Origin: an uncultured Planktomarina sp.
GTDB taxonomy: Bacteria; Pseudomonadota; Alphaproteobacteria; Rhodobacterales; Rhodobacteraceae
Assembly: GCA_905181815.1 (NCBI GenBank)
Contig: CAJIZA010000004.1
Span: forward strand, 1 to 64,000
DNA length: 64,000 nt
Reading direction: 5' to 3'
Part shown: piece by piece, positions 26,346 through 34,613 of the stretch
How the letters are laid out: every line of letters starts with the position of its first letter
How positions within the stretch are numbered: position 1 is the first letter of the stretch
Program-made: the position numbers and the translations under genes
The notes under the pieces: generated by a model
The model's database searches: none
What the model was told of the DNA's origin: nothing
The model's input: only the letters and a program-made list of their open reading frames with translations

Positions 26346-26924
26346 TTATCTAAATACTGGTCCATGCGCCCATAGTGTGAGCGAATAGCGGACCCCACTT
26401 TGTACTGGTGCTACCTGATGCAATGTAAAACTAGGAAAGACACTTACACAGCCTTGGCCGCGGTTGGCAGATAGTATTTGGGCGCTTGGCATAACCTCGA
26501 GGTCACCTCCTTCATAAGAATCTGGCTCGCTGAGCTGTAGGACGAGTGTAAGCTTACGCTTGCGCGCCAAAATGCCTTCGCCAACGTCAGAATGCCACGC
26601 AAAGTGACCATTATCAGACGCATCATATCTTGCTACCTGAGGGCTTTCAGCGAATTCGCGAAGATCAAAATCAAATTGATCAATATTGGAAATACGGATG
26701 ATTTCAATCAACCGATCCATGACCCAGCCAAGTCCATCGACCTCATCAAGCCATACCAAACTTGCAGTCCGTAGTGCAGGGTTTCTTTTTTGCTGCACAA
26801 GCATAGCATTTTTGAAAGGTACTGCGGTTATAGCCGCAATGATCCTACCACATTCACCCGCACTAAATGCCTCTGGCTTGGAATAGAGAAGTTTAATTTC
26901 ACACTCCTGTGTGTTTGTGGGCAA
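26346..26924 (-). CDS. 2-oxoglutarate/Fe(II)-dependent hydroxylase
   Basis: This is a 192-residue soluble enzyme of the prolyl 4-hydroxylase/PKHD-like fold. The iron ligands are H111-x-D113 ('FAWHSDVG') and H169 ('PSFTLHQVAPV'). R179 ('GVRYSLTLWAHG') would bind 2-oxoglutarate. The length and the 'YEGGDLEVMPSAQILSANRG' strand pattern fit PiuC/PKHD-type enzymes. The substrate is unknown. It ends 36 bp before a cytidylyltransferase gene and reads in the same direction, so it may modify a lipid or headgroup made by that gene and the divergent phosphatidyltransferase; this is inference. Confidence 0.8.
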   Translation of the reverse strand: MPTNTQECEIKLLYSKPEAFSAGECGRIIAAITAVPFKNAMLVQQKRNPALRTASLVWLDEVDGLGWVMDRLIEIIRISNIDQFDFDLREFAESPQVARYDASDNGHFAWHSDVGEGILARKRKLTLVLQLSEPDSYEGGDLEVMPSAQILSANRGQGCVSVFPSFTLHQVAPVQSGVRYSLTLWAHGPVFR

Positions 26925-26960
26925 GAACCATTTTAATAAGGGGGCAACTTCAAGCGACCC

Positions 26961-27392
26961 TTAATATGGTTCAGCGCAGACATTGCGTTGCTCCAGCACC
27001 ATCTCTTTGATTTTCGTGGATGACGTACGTGAGTTATAGCGCACCTGTACTATTTCTTTCCCCATCTCTTTCAGGTAGCCGGAAACATCCAGATTGTGGG
27101 AATTACACCCCCAATCTTCACCTATCACAAAAATATCTGCCCCCACTGCTTTGCATCCAGACACATATTCTAATGTGTGATACGGGCGTACAATATCAAC
27201 ACAGCTAAGCGCTTCTAGCATCTCAACCCTCTGCTCTAATGGAATAATCGGTATGTTTAGCTTGTACTGGTTCACGACATCATCAGAGGCTACGCCAACT
27301 GCCAAAATATCGCCTAAAGATTTACAGTGGTTCAACAAGGCCAAATGGCCGACGTGAAGCAGGTCGAAAGTACCAACGGTATATACAATCAT
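26961..27392 (-). CDS. Cytidylyltransferase, glycerol-3-phosphate type
   Basis: The 143-residue protein starts 'MIVYTVGTFDLLHVGHLALL', with the nucleotidyltransferase HxGH at H14-H17. It has 'AVGVASDDVVNQYK' and the second nucleotide-binding motif 'RTSSTKIKE'. It is the size of TagD/GCT enzymes, which make CDP-glycerol, CDP-ethanolamine or CDP-choline-like products from CTP. The exact alcohol is not set by sequence. It is divergent from a CDP-alcohol phosphatidyltransferase, a natural user of such products, with a 383-bp gap holding a tandem duplication. Confidence 0.85.
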   Translation of the reverse strand: MIVYTVGTFDLLHVGHLALLNHCKSLGDILAVGVASDDVVNQYKLNIPIIPLEQRVEMLEALSCVDIVRPYHTLEYVSGCKAVGADIFVIGEDWGCNSHNLDVSGYLKEMGKEIVQVRYNSRTSSTKIKEMVLEQRNVCAEPY

Positions 27393-27432
27393 TTTCGGTT
27401 TATCCTTTTACCCACCTGGCTTCGATGATAGC

Positions 27433-27720
27433 GATCAAGAACAGAGTCTTCTCGTGCGTACAGTTAGTAAATTATTCACAAACAATTGCGTTGATATGTC
27501 TCCACACGCTCAGGCGTACGGAGTAGCTTAAAGTTTTGAAACCATACGTTTCAAATGCACTACGAATGGAAATAGAGATCAAGAACAGATTCTTCTCGTG
27601 CGTACAGTTAGTAAATTATTCAGAAACAATTGCGTTGATATTTCTCCACACGCTCAGGCGTACGGAGTAGCTTAAAGTTTTGAAACCATACGTTTCAAAT
27701 GCACTACGAATGGAAATAGA
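27433..27720. repeat. 144-bp tandem direct duplication with palindrome
   Basis: Two adjacent 144-bp copies (27433-27576 and 27577-27720) differ at only a few positions (agagtc/agattc, attcac/attcag, gatatg/gatatt). Each contains TTTGAAAC-CATAC-GTTTCAAA, a perfect 8-bp inverted repeat with 5-bp spacer. They fill most of the promoter gap between the divergent cytidylyltransferase and phosphatidyltransferase genes and end 55 bp before the latter's start. They contain no coding frame. A duplicated operator is the simplest reading. Confidence 0.85.
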
Positions 27721-27775
27721 GATTGCCTGTCGAGTTTTTACGAGCAGCCAGTCCTCATAACCCAAAGGATGTCAC

Positions 27776-28426
27776 ATGACAATCAAAAACGGCGCCGCGC
27801 CAAAACCTCCGATACTGTCATACGCCAAAGATCTACCAAACATTTGCTCACTCGCGGGATTGGGATGTTCCTTGTTGGCGATATATTTTTTGATCATCGG
27901 GTTCTATCCTGCTGCGATGATAGGCATGATTTGGGCTGTTGGGTTTGATTGGGCGGATGGATTGATTGCCCGCAGTATGAAGGGACGCACAGGCGATGAC
28001 CGTGCCTTCGGTGGCACGCTTGATCTATTAATAGATATCGTAAGTTACGGCATTACACCCGCTATTTTAATCCTAAGTTTTGGAGATTTCAGCCCATGGT
28101 TTTTGCCTGTTGTGTTTATCACCTTAGTTTCCGGTGTGATCCGTTTGAGCTATTTCAGCACATTCGGTTTGTCAGATGATGCAAAATACACAGGACTTGC
28201 GATTGACAATAACAGCATCAGCCTCGTTTTTATTGTAATGTTTGCAGATTATTTTGAACATTCCACATTCGCTATTATCCTTGCCTTAAGCGGACTATGC
28301 CTAGCAGCTTTGAACGTCTCTCAAATCAAGACGCCTAAACTTTCTGGAAACCCAATTAATGTTGTAGTTCTTGCCGTGTACACACTAATGACAACTTTAT
28401 TTTATGCCTGGTCCATGCTGCGATGA
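27776..28426 (+). CDS. CDP-alcohol phosphatidyltransferase (PssA-like)
   Basis: This is a 216-residue inner-membrane enzyme with about six helices (for example 'NICSLAGLGCSLLAIYFLIIG' near 23-43, and helices to the end). The signature DG.xAR..G..xD...D is present as 'DWADGLIARS' followed by 'FGGTLDLLIDIVSYG'; the spacer between AR and the GGTLD group is four residues longer than in the basic motif. This form occurs in PssA/PE-synthase-like enzymes that make phospholipids from CDP-activated alcohols or CDP-diacylglycerol. The acceptor is undetermined. It may use the product of the divergent cytidylyltransferase. Confidence 0.85.
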   Translation: MTIKNGAAPKPPILSYAKDLPNICSLAGLGCSLLAIYFLIIGFYPAAMIGMIWAVGFDWADGLIARSMKGRTGDDRAFGGTLDLLIDIVSYGITPAILILSFGDFSPWFLPVVFITLVSGVIRLSYFSTFGLSDDAKYTGLAIDNNSISLVFIVMFADYFEHSTFAIILALSGLCLAALNVSQIKTPKLSGNPINVVVLAVYTLMTTLFYAWSMLR

Positions 28427-28436
28427 TAAATGAAAA

Positions 28437-28640
28437 AATCGCTTCAAAATTGATGCGTGAATAGAGATGCAGTTACCAAACAAAACTAATTCCAGATGAA
28501 TCTACGCCGCTAACACTAAAGGGCCAGCCTCCAAAGCACGGGACCCTATGATAGGGGGGGCCACTGGCGCCGATTGCAGCTGAACCGTAGCGATTAGGCA
28601 CAGTAACCCCTGCCGTTGTTCCCCGGACAGCAGCGCATTT
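28437..28640. mobile_element. Partial non-autonomous IS6-type element (copy C)
   Basis: It starts 'gcttcaaaattgatgcgtga', continues with the core 'atgcagttaccaaacaaaac', 'taattccagatgaatctacg', and 'gggaccctatgataggg', the same order as copies A and B, and breaks off near 28640 ('ccccggacagcagcgc'). No right end follows. The core is closer to copy A in its first part. It begins 11 bp after the stop of the phosphatidyltransferase gene. Confidence 0.65.
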
Positions 28641-28653
28641 AGCTGACAAAGTC

Positions 28654-28973
28654 ATAAAAGATACCAAAAGACTTTTGAATTGACCTTACACGAGCGTCAA
28701 TACGACATTCATTCCGCATGGAGCAAACCTAAATTGTTCGGCGGACAAAAAGGATCAGCCTTACTGAATTGCCTTAAATGCACGACAATTAACTACATAG
28801 AATTAGAGACCTCTTTAGTTAAAGATCCCTCATGTAAAAATCTGCGAGCTGTGCCACTCCAAACGATTGAAGCTATAAGGACTATGGATAAATCTTTGTG
28901 GCGTCAATTTGTATGGCCCATACCGATGAAATTCGAACATTTTAGAATAGGTCAAGATTTTACTGATGGTTAA
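28654..28973 (+). pseudogene. Unidentified gene remnant
   Basis: The frame is open from just after a TGA near 28650: 'RYQKTFELTLHERQYDIHSAW', then 'LLNCLKCTTINYIELETSLV', to 'FEHFRIGQDFTDG', then stop. There is no good start codon (a TTG at 28680 is the best), and the CxxC pair is the only visible motif. Since a broken IS6-type core lies just upstream, it is probably the 3' end of a cut gene. I do not recognise the family. Confidence 0.3.
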
Positions 28974-29132
28974 AACTTCATCATATAATATTAGGGGAGT
29001 CGTTTCCGTCTCATAATCAACAGGTCACACACCGGTCACACACTCTTTGACATTTGAACGTTAAAGAGGATAATCTAAGAGCACGATGAAACAGGTGTGA
29101 CCAATGTTTTATTCTGTTTTACTGCGGAGTTT

Positions 29133-29209
29133 TGGTAGCGGCACAGGGACTTGAACCCCGGACACGCGGATTATGATTCCGCTGCTCTAACCAACTGAGC
29201 TATACCGCC
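29133..29209 (-). tRNA. tRNA-Met(CAU), copy 2
   Basis: The 77-nt sequence is identical to the gene at 17006-17082, including encoded CCA, anticodon CAU and the 'ctctggaag' leader. Its 3' end faces the 17-29 kb segment. Integrative elements use tRNA 3' ends as attachment sites, so this copy is the natural original and copy 1 the duplicated border. Two ordinary tandem-origin tRNA genes are the alternative. Confidence 0.9.
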
Positions 29210-29297
29210 TCTGGAAGCGGGAGATAGGCAATGCGACGGCCCTCGTCAAGCACTTATCTGACTTGCTATTTCCTATTTTTTTGCCCTAGCATCGCTT

Positions 29298-30719
29298 ATG
29301 GAACTTTTAGATCAAATTCGTGCTAGTATTGGCGACAAATACGTAGTGACAGGAAAGGATGCGCAGGCTTGGACCCGCGATTGGACGGATGCCTATCACT
29401 GGCAACCCTTGGCTGTGACCCGCCCGGCCAACACCGAAGAGGTGCGAGCAATTGCGCGTACCTGTTTTGCACAAAATATCGCTATGGTACCCGTCGGGGG
29501 CAATACCGGCCTGACCGGAGCGACCAAGGCGCAAGATGCGATTATGATCAGCTTAGATCGGATGAATGCCATTCGGGAAATTAAAGCCAATGCTCAAGTC
29601 GCCATTGTGGAAAGCGGCGCTGTGTTGGACAGTATACACCAAGCAGTCGATGCCCATGATCTGGTCTTTCCGCTCATTTTTGGTGCCCGTGGCTCGGCGA
29701 TGATTGGCGGCAATCTGTCGACAAATGCAGGTGGCTCTAATGTGCTGCGCTATGGCAATACGCGCGATCTCTGCCTTGGGTTGGAGGTCGTTCTGGCCGA
29801 TGGGCAGGTGATGAATTTGATGTCAGAACTGCGCAAGGACAACACCGGGCTCAATCTCAAACATATGTTCATCGGTGCTGAGGGAACTTTGGGCATTATA
29901 ACAGCTGCGGTTTTGCGCCTTTACCGAAAGCCTCTGGCTTATGTCACAGCCATGGTCGGGTTGCGCCAATTAGAAGATGCTCTACCGCTGCTCAACCGGT
30001 TACAAAACGAAACTGGTGGCGGAGTCGAAGCATTTGAATTCATGCCAAGGCGGTATATTGAGCGGCATATTGAAAGAATTTTTGGTGCTGAAGAGCCTTT
30101 TAAGGGCGCCCATGAAGTGAATATTCTGGTGGAAGTGGCGAGCACACGCGCATCCGATTTGCAGCATGACGACAGCGGCACGCCTAAATTGCAAGCAATT
30201 TTAGAAACGGCTCTTATGGATATGATTTCGAACGACAAGGCGCAGGACGCCGTCATCGCACAAAATGAAGCCCAGCGACGCAGCATGTGGGCCCGCAGAG
30301 AGGCCGCCGCTGAAATCACAGTCGGATTTCCCAGCGCGGTGGACACGGATGTCGCCGTCCCCCTGGAAGCAGTGCCGAGCTTTTTGAAGCAGATCACAGC
30401 CCGAGTACAGAAGATTGATCCAGAAGGTCAAGAATTCTACCTGGCACACTTGGGCGATGGGAATTTGCATTATACATTCTACCCCTCAGATTCGAGCGGC
30501 CAGTTCAAAGAGCCCATCACGGAGGCGATTGAGGATGTGGTGCTTGGGTTGCAAGGTAGCTTTTCAGCCGAACACGGAATCGGCCTTTCTAAACGCAACT
30601 CAATGGCGCGGCGCAAGGATCCTGTGGCTTTGGAGATGATGCGGGCCATCAAAACCGCTCTGGATCCGAAAAATCTGATGAACCCCGGGAAAGTCTACCC
30701 GGAGCAGGAGATGCGTTAG
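29298..30719 (+). CDS. FAD-linked oxidase, D-lactate/2-hydroxyglutarate dehydrogenase family
   Basis: The 473-residue flavoprotein has an N-terminal PCMH-type FAD domain ('PVGGNTGLTGATKAQDAIMIS' near 63-83; 'GGNLSTNAGGSNVLRYGNTRDLCLGLEVVLADG'; 'AEGTLGIITAAVLRLY') and the C-terminal vanillyl-alcohol-oxidase-type cap ending 'GSFSAEHGIGLSKRN' and 'ALDPKNLMNPGKVYPEQE'. These are typical of GlcD/Dld2-like enzymes oxidising D-2-hydroxy acids. The exact substrate (D-lactate, glycolate, D-2-hydroxyglutarate) cannot be fixed. It is a single gene at the start of the core region after the tRNA. Confidence 0.85.
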   Translation: MELLDQIRASIGDKYVVTGKDAQAWTRDWTDAYHWQPLAVTRPANTEEVRAIARTCFAQNIAMVPVGGNTGLTGATKAQDAIMISLDRMNAIREIKANAQVAIVESGAVLDSIHQAVDAHDLVFPLIFGARGSAMIGGNLSTNAGGSNVLRYGNTRDLCLGLEVVLADGQVMNLMSELRKDNTGLNLKHMFIGAEGTLGIITAAVLRLYRKPLAYVTAMVGLRQLEDALPLLNRLQNETGGGVEAFEFMPRRYIERHIERIFGAEEPFKGAHEVNILVEVASTRASDLQHDDSGTPKLQAILETALMDMISNDKAQDAVIAQNEAQRRSMWARREAAAEITVGFPSAVDTDVAVPLEAVPSFLKQITARVQKIDPEGQEFYLAHLGDGNLHYTFYPSDSSGQFKEPITEAIEDVVLGLQGSFSAEHGIGLSKRNSMARRKDPVALEMMRAIKTALDPKNLMNPGKVYPEQEMR

Positions 30720-30831
30720 GCGCGCAGCATGACGGGCAAGCTGTAAAATGCCTTGCAACCAGACCCTAGAAGATGGCGCAGTCCGGCGTTTGCGCCGGGC
30801 GCAAATTTGTAGTTTGTAAAGGCTGATATCG

Positions 30832-31190
30832 TTAAGAACTCGTAACCAGAGATCCTTTCAACACCAGCTTTACGTTTTGCGACGTGTCCAGGATGGACCT
30901 GAAGATGTAATTCAAATTCTCCAACCCACAAGCACCTCGGAAATTAAAGTGTTCACTGTAAATCTGCCCACTTATGCCGGCCATAACCCATGCGCGAACT
31001 ATCATGTCCTTTAACCCCTGCGGCCCAGACAGATAGACCCAGGTATTTTCGCTCATATCACGGATGATCTGCGATATTCGCGGCGGTGTCAGCCCTTCGT
31101 TGCGATCATCAGACCGGACAATCAAATTGATCTGCAGCAAGCGTCTTACGTGGCGCTCTACAATTTCCGTTGCGCCAGATAAAGTTGGAA
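30832..31190 (-). pseudogene. Remnant of a flavin/NAD oxidoreductase C-terminus
   Basis: The minus-strand frame 'SENTWVYLSGPQGLKDMIVR' (a NAD-binding 'GP.GLK' motif) and 'IYSEHFNFRGACGLENLNYI' looks like the final part of a ferredoxin/ferric-reductase-type NAD domain, where 'SE.F.FRGAYGL.DL' is common. There is no intact upstream domain, and a stop interrupts the preceding homologous-looking stretch. 31200-31518 beyond it is AT-rich and has no gene I can see. Confidence 0.4.
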
Positions 31191-31518
31191 AAGCCTAAAA
31201 TTCTGTTTATTTTTGGAGAGACCTTCGATTTAATTTAATGGAGCCTTTAAAAAAGATGTGCATGTTTGGGCGCCTCGTCCCTGCAAATTTAGAACTCGTT
31301 CATAAAAAAATAATTTAAACTTCTTGCATGGAGTCATGGCAATCATATTTAAATTATTTGTTACGTTAATGTTAATTAAAATACTCGTAATATAAGATTA
31401 ATGTTTGGTGGGTGGTTTACGCCTATTTTGGTAGTTTCTGCGCTCGTTTTCTTAACAAAGGACTACCGAGAACGGTCGAGATGCCTGATCAATCTAACGA
31501 CTAGACGGCAATAGAGCG

Positions 31519-32400
31519 TCAGGTCCATTTTGCCAAAGGCGGCAAGCTCATCAAGACGGCATCTGGATCGTGGCCAGTTTCGAGACCGAATTTCGTGCCG
31601 CGGTCATAAAGCAAGTTATATTCAGCGTATAATCCGCGATGGATCAGTTGGGCGTCGCGTTCTGCCTCGCCCCACGGCTGATTAAGCCGCGCTTCGACCA
31701 ATGGCGCATAGGCCGGTAAAAAAGCCCGTCCGACATCTTGGGTGAGCGCAAAATCTTTCTCCCAATCGCCAGTGCAGTGATCATCATAGAAAATGCCGCC
31801 CACACCGCGCGCCCGCTTGCGGTGGGGGATATAGAAATATTCATCCGCCCAAGCCGTGTAACGCGGATAGATATCTGCCCCATGCGCTGAGCAGTAGGAA
31901 TTTAAAACCCCATGAAACTGCGCAGTGTCTTCCGCATATTCAATGCAAGGATTAAGATCAGACCCACCACCAAACCACCAGGCATGCGGCGTCCAAAACA
32001 TCCGGGTATTCATATGTACGGCTGGGCAATGCGGATTCTGCATATGCGCCACAAGCGAAATGCCCGCTGCCCAAAATCTTGGATCATCGCGCATGCCGAG
32101 AATACCTTTTCGCGCAGCCATTGCCTCCTGCGCACGCGCGCCTAATGTACCGAAAACTGTGGAGACATTAACCCCTACTTTTTCAAACACCCGGCCACCG
32201 CGCATCACACTCATCAACCCACCACCGGCATCCGAGCCATCTTCAGCCGTTCGCTGCGTTGGGGTGACGGTGAATGTACCGCAAGGCGCATCTATATCAT
32301 GCTGCGCTTCTATCGCTTCGAAACGGGAAACAATATCGTCACGTAATTGGCGGAACCATGCGCTTGCAGCAGCTTTTTCGGAATTAAATGTGTCTATCAT
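31519..32400 (-). CDS. hemF: Aerobic coproporphyrinogen III oxidase HemF
   Basis: The 293-residue protein from ATG 32400 (MIDTFNSEKAAASAWFRQL) contains the HemF signatures: 'MRGGRVFEKVGVNVSTVFG', 'AAGISLVAHMQNPHCPAVHMNTR', 'WFGGGSDLNPC', 'YAEYNLLYDRGTKFGLETGH'. It decarboxylates two propionates of coproporphyrinogen III with O2 in haem synthesis. A TTG 12 bp upstream would give a longer start overlapping the SDR stop; ATG with GAAGAAAG upstream is preferred. It is last in a small minus-strand cluster with the SDR gene. Confidence 0.93.
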   Translation of the reverse strand: MIDTFNSEKAAASAWFRQLRDDIVSRFEAIEAQHDIDAPCGTFTVTPTQRTAEDGSDAGGGLMSVMRGGRVFEKVGVNVSTVFGTLGARAQEAMAARKGILGMRDDPRFWAAGISLVAHMQNPHCPAVHMNTRMFWTPHAWWFGGGSDLNPCIEYAEDTAQFHGVLNSYCSAHGADIYPRYTAWADEYFYIPHRKRARGVGGIFYDDHCTGDWEKDFALTQDVGRAFLPAYAPLVEARLNQPWGEAERDAQLIHRGLYAEYNLLYDRGTKFGLETGHDPDAVLMSLPPLAKWT

Positions 32401-32408
32401 GGCTTTCT

Positions 32409-33212
32409 TCAATGCAGCGATGTGCTCACCGCGTCAACCAGGCTTCGGCCACCATCTACGATTAATATTTCGCCCGTGACAAAGGACGAGCTGTCTGAAG
32501 CTAAAAATTGCACAGCTTCCGCGACCTCTGTCGGACCCGCAATGCGCCCTTGTGGCGTCGCCGCCAAAATCGCTTCACGGTGATCGGGATGTTCGCGGAG
32601 ATGATCTTGCAAGGATGCAGACATTACAGAGCCAAAAGCCACCGCATTCACCCGCACGCGCTCTGGCGCGAGGCTGACTGCCAGGCATCGGGTCATTTGA
32701 TCGAGCGCCGCGCAGCTGACTGAAAATCCCATAAGGTCCGATTGAGTTCTTTGAGCTGCGATGGACGAAAGGTTGATGATTGTGCCCACACAGGGACGAT
32801 CGCTGTCCTTGCCCTGTTTGATCATCCGCCGGGCCACCAATTGCGAGAGTTTAAATCCCGCCATAAGATTTTGGTCTAACATGGTCTCAATACTTTCATC
32901 CTCTTGTTCCAAAGGAGACGTGCGCAAGATTTGCCGCGCCCCATTGACCAGAATATCGACTTGATCAAAAGCATCCAAAGTGGCCGAAAGCAAATTGGCA
33001 ATAGTCAATTTTTCCCGCAAATCTCCAGCAAAATAGCGGATATTTTTGGCCTCATCCGCCATATCGCCCACTTCAGCTCGCAACCGCGCCTCATCTTTGT
33101 CGGCAAACATGACATTGGCGCCCGCATCGGCCAAGTGCCGGGCAATGGCCAAGCCCACACCATTGGCAGCGCCCGTGACGATGGCCGTTTTACCGGTGAC
33201 TGAAAAAGACAT
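32409..33212 (-). CDS. SDR-family protein lacking the usual catalytic Tyr/Lys
   Basis: The 267-residue protein has a Rossmann N-terminus TGAANGVGLAIA (TGxxxGxG type), 'VNGAR' at the NAG position, Ser in 'INLSSIAA', and the family's C-terminal 'VRVNAVAFGSV.. / VAEAVQFLASDSSSFVTGEILIVDGG'. Where the family has YxxxK before 'AALDQMTR', this gene has 'GFSVSCAALDQMTR': Phe and Cys replace Tyr and Lys. Hence it may be a non-enzymatic or altered member. It overlaps hemF. Substrate and role are unknown. Confidence 0.75.
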   Translation of the reverse strand: MSFSVTGKTAIVTGAANGVGLAIARHLADAGANVMFADKDEARLRAEVGDMADEAKNIRYFAGDLREKLTIANLLSATLDAFDQVDILVNGARQILRTSPLEQEDESIETMLDQNLMAGFKLSQLVARRMIKQGKDSDRPCVGTIINLSSIAAQRTQSDLMGFSVSCAALDQMTRCLAVSLAPERVRVNAVAFGSVMSASLQDHLREHPDHREAILAATPQGRIAGPTEVAEAVQFLASDSSSFVTGEILIVDGGRSLVDAVSTSLH

Positions 33213-33251
33213 GGGCTCTCCAGAGGTTGCGAATCTTACGCATTCTAGCGG

Positions 33252-34202
33252 TTATTTCCGCTTTGGGCGAGATGCCTGGAACAGCTTAAACCGACCGTTG
33301 CCCGGAAGCTCCAGTACCTTTGCAAAACACTGTTCTAGCGTCGTTTCATAAGGTAAATGACGATTGGCCACCATGTAAACTGTACCCTTCGGCCGTAAAC
33401 AACGCCGGGCTGCGGTGATAAACGCGCGGCCCAAATCGGGATCGCCCTCTCGCCCAGTGTGGAATGGCGGGTTCATCACGACCGCGTCATAAACACCGTT
33501 CCAATCGCGCGCATCAGCCCAGTGAAACTCAGCCCGCGGATCGCTGACATTGCGTTTGGCACAGTCCAAAGCAAAGTGATCGGATTCAACCAAATCAAGC
33601 CGCGTGACCGAGCCGCGCTTTACAATCTCCGCCGATAAATAGCCCCAACCGGCGCCTAAATCCAGTACATCGCCTGCCAAATGCTCTGGCAAAGCCTTTG
33701 CCAGCAGGGCAGATGCAGGATCAACCGCCCCGGCAGAAAACACCCCCGATTGCGTGACGAATTCGCCAAAATTCTGATCCACTGCACGCAGGCTGGGCAA
33801 TTGCATACCAGCAAACCAAAAAAGGCGCCCATGGGCCTTGGTGATAGTGCCTTGAACGCCAGTCAACTTGCGGAGCGTCTTGTAGTGACTGTCTATCCCA
33901 TCGGTTTTTTGCCCATCCACCACCACAATATCAGCGCAAGCGGCGGCTTGTGCGATAAGATCTGCGGTCTGCTGCCTCGAGCGCGTGCAACAGACCACCG
34001 CAAGCGCAAAGTGCCGCGCTGGGAGGGCAACATCACAGACAAAACCCTGATTCTGCCAAGCGGCATTTAGCGCAACATGTGGCTGGATGATCAAAGGGGC
34101 CGAAAGTCCGGCAACATCAAAGGCAATCGGCGGGTGCAGCAGGGCGACCGGCCCGTCGCTACGCTCGAGCCCTGTGTCAAACGCAAGGGAGAGACGCGCC
34201 AC
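33252..34202 (-). CDS. Class I SAM-dependent methyltransferase, RsmC-like
   Basis: The 316-residue protein has motif I 'DVLDLGAGWGYLSAEIVKRG' near 190 and motif IV 'AVVMNPPFHTGREGD' (NPPF, as in N2-guanine/N6-adenine methyltransferases). It also has the C-terminal 'YMVANRHLPYETTLEQCFAKV', typical of RsmC/RlmG-type rRNA guanine-N2-methyltransferases. A 16S or 23S rRNA target is likely, but the exact base is not determined. It lies 39 bp upstream (in transcription) of the SDR gene and 4 bp after clpS. Confidence 0.82.
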   Translation of the reverse strand: MARLSLAFDTGLERSDGPVALLHPPIAFDVAGLSAPLIIQPHVALNAAWQNQGFVCDVALPARHFALAVVCCTRSRQQTADLIAQAAACADIVVVDGQKTDGIDSHYKTLRKLTGVQGTITKAHGRLFWFAGMQLPSLRAVDQNFGEFVTQSGVFSAGAVDPASALLAKALPEHLAGDVLDLGAGWGYLSAEIVKRGSVTRLDLVESDHFALDCAKRNVSDPRAEFHWADARDWNGVYDAVVMNPPFHTGREGDPDLGRAFITAARRCLRPKGTVYMVANRHLPYETTLEQCFAKVLELPGNGRFKLFQASRPKRK

Positions 34203-34205
34203 AGG

Positions 34206-34544
34206 TTATTCTTTTTCCATGGTACATTGAAGCGGGTGTTCATGGCGCTGCGCCATGTCCAAGACCTGCGCCACTTTGGTTTCCGCAATCTCACGGCTAT
34301 AAACCCCAACAACTGCAAGGCCTTTTTTATGCACTGTGAGCATCAATTCAAAACTTTCTTGGTGAGTCAGACCAAAAAAACGCTCCAGAACCATAATCAC
34401 AAATTCCATGGGCGTGTAATCATCATTTAGGATGAGCACCTTGTAAAGCGGCGGGCGTTTAGTTTTTGGACGGCTGTCCAATGCCACACCGAAATCGCCC
34501 TCATCTTCAGGAGTATCTGCTGCCATGGTCCAATGCGCCGTCAC
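34206..34544 (-). CDS. clpS: ATP-dependent Clp protease adaptor ClpS
   Basis: The 112-residue product is from GTG 34544, preceded by AGAGGG; ATG 34526 ([13 protein letters not shown]) would lack a good ribosome site. It carries the N-degron-binding core '[20 protein letters not shown]' (D-D-Y-T-P-M-E-F), '[24 protein letters not shown]' and '[14 protein letters not shown]', all diagnostic of ClpS. It binds ClpA and N-end-rule substrates. clpA is not visible nearby. It has a divergent neighbour, the HAD gene. Confidence 0.92.
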   Translation of the reverse strand: MTAHWTMAADTPEDEGDFGVALDSRPKTKRPPLYKVLILNDDYTPMEFVIMVLERFFGLTHQESFELMLTVHKKGLAVVGVYSREIAETKVAQVLDMAQRHEHPLQCTMEKE

Positions 34545-34613
34545 AATATTTACCCTCTGATCGCCAGTTTGCAAAACCTCAGTCTCATCCTCTATATAAA
34601 ACTATAGTAGTTA

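Noticed and set aside
27433-27720. Tandem repeat as a CRISPR array
   Set aside because: There are only two contiguous copies of 144 bp with no unique spacers. The palindromes are operator-like and not short 28-37-bp repeats.
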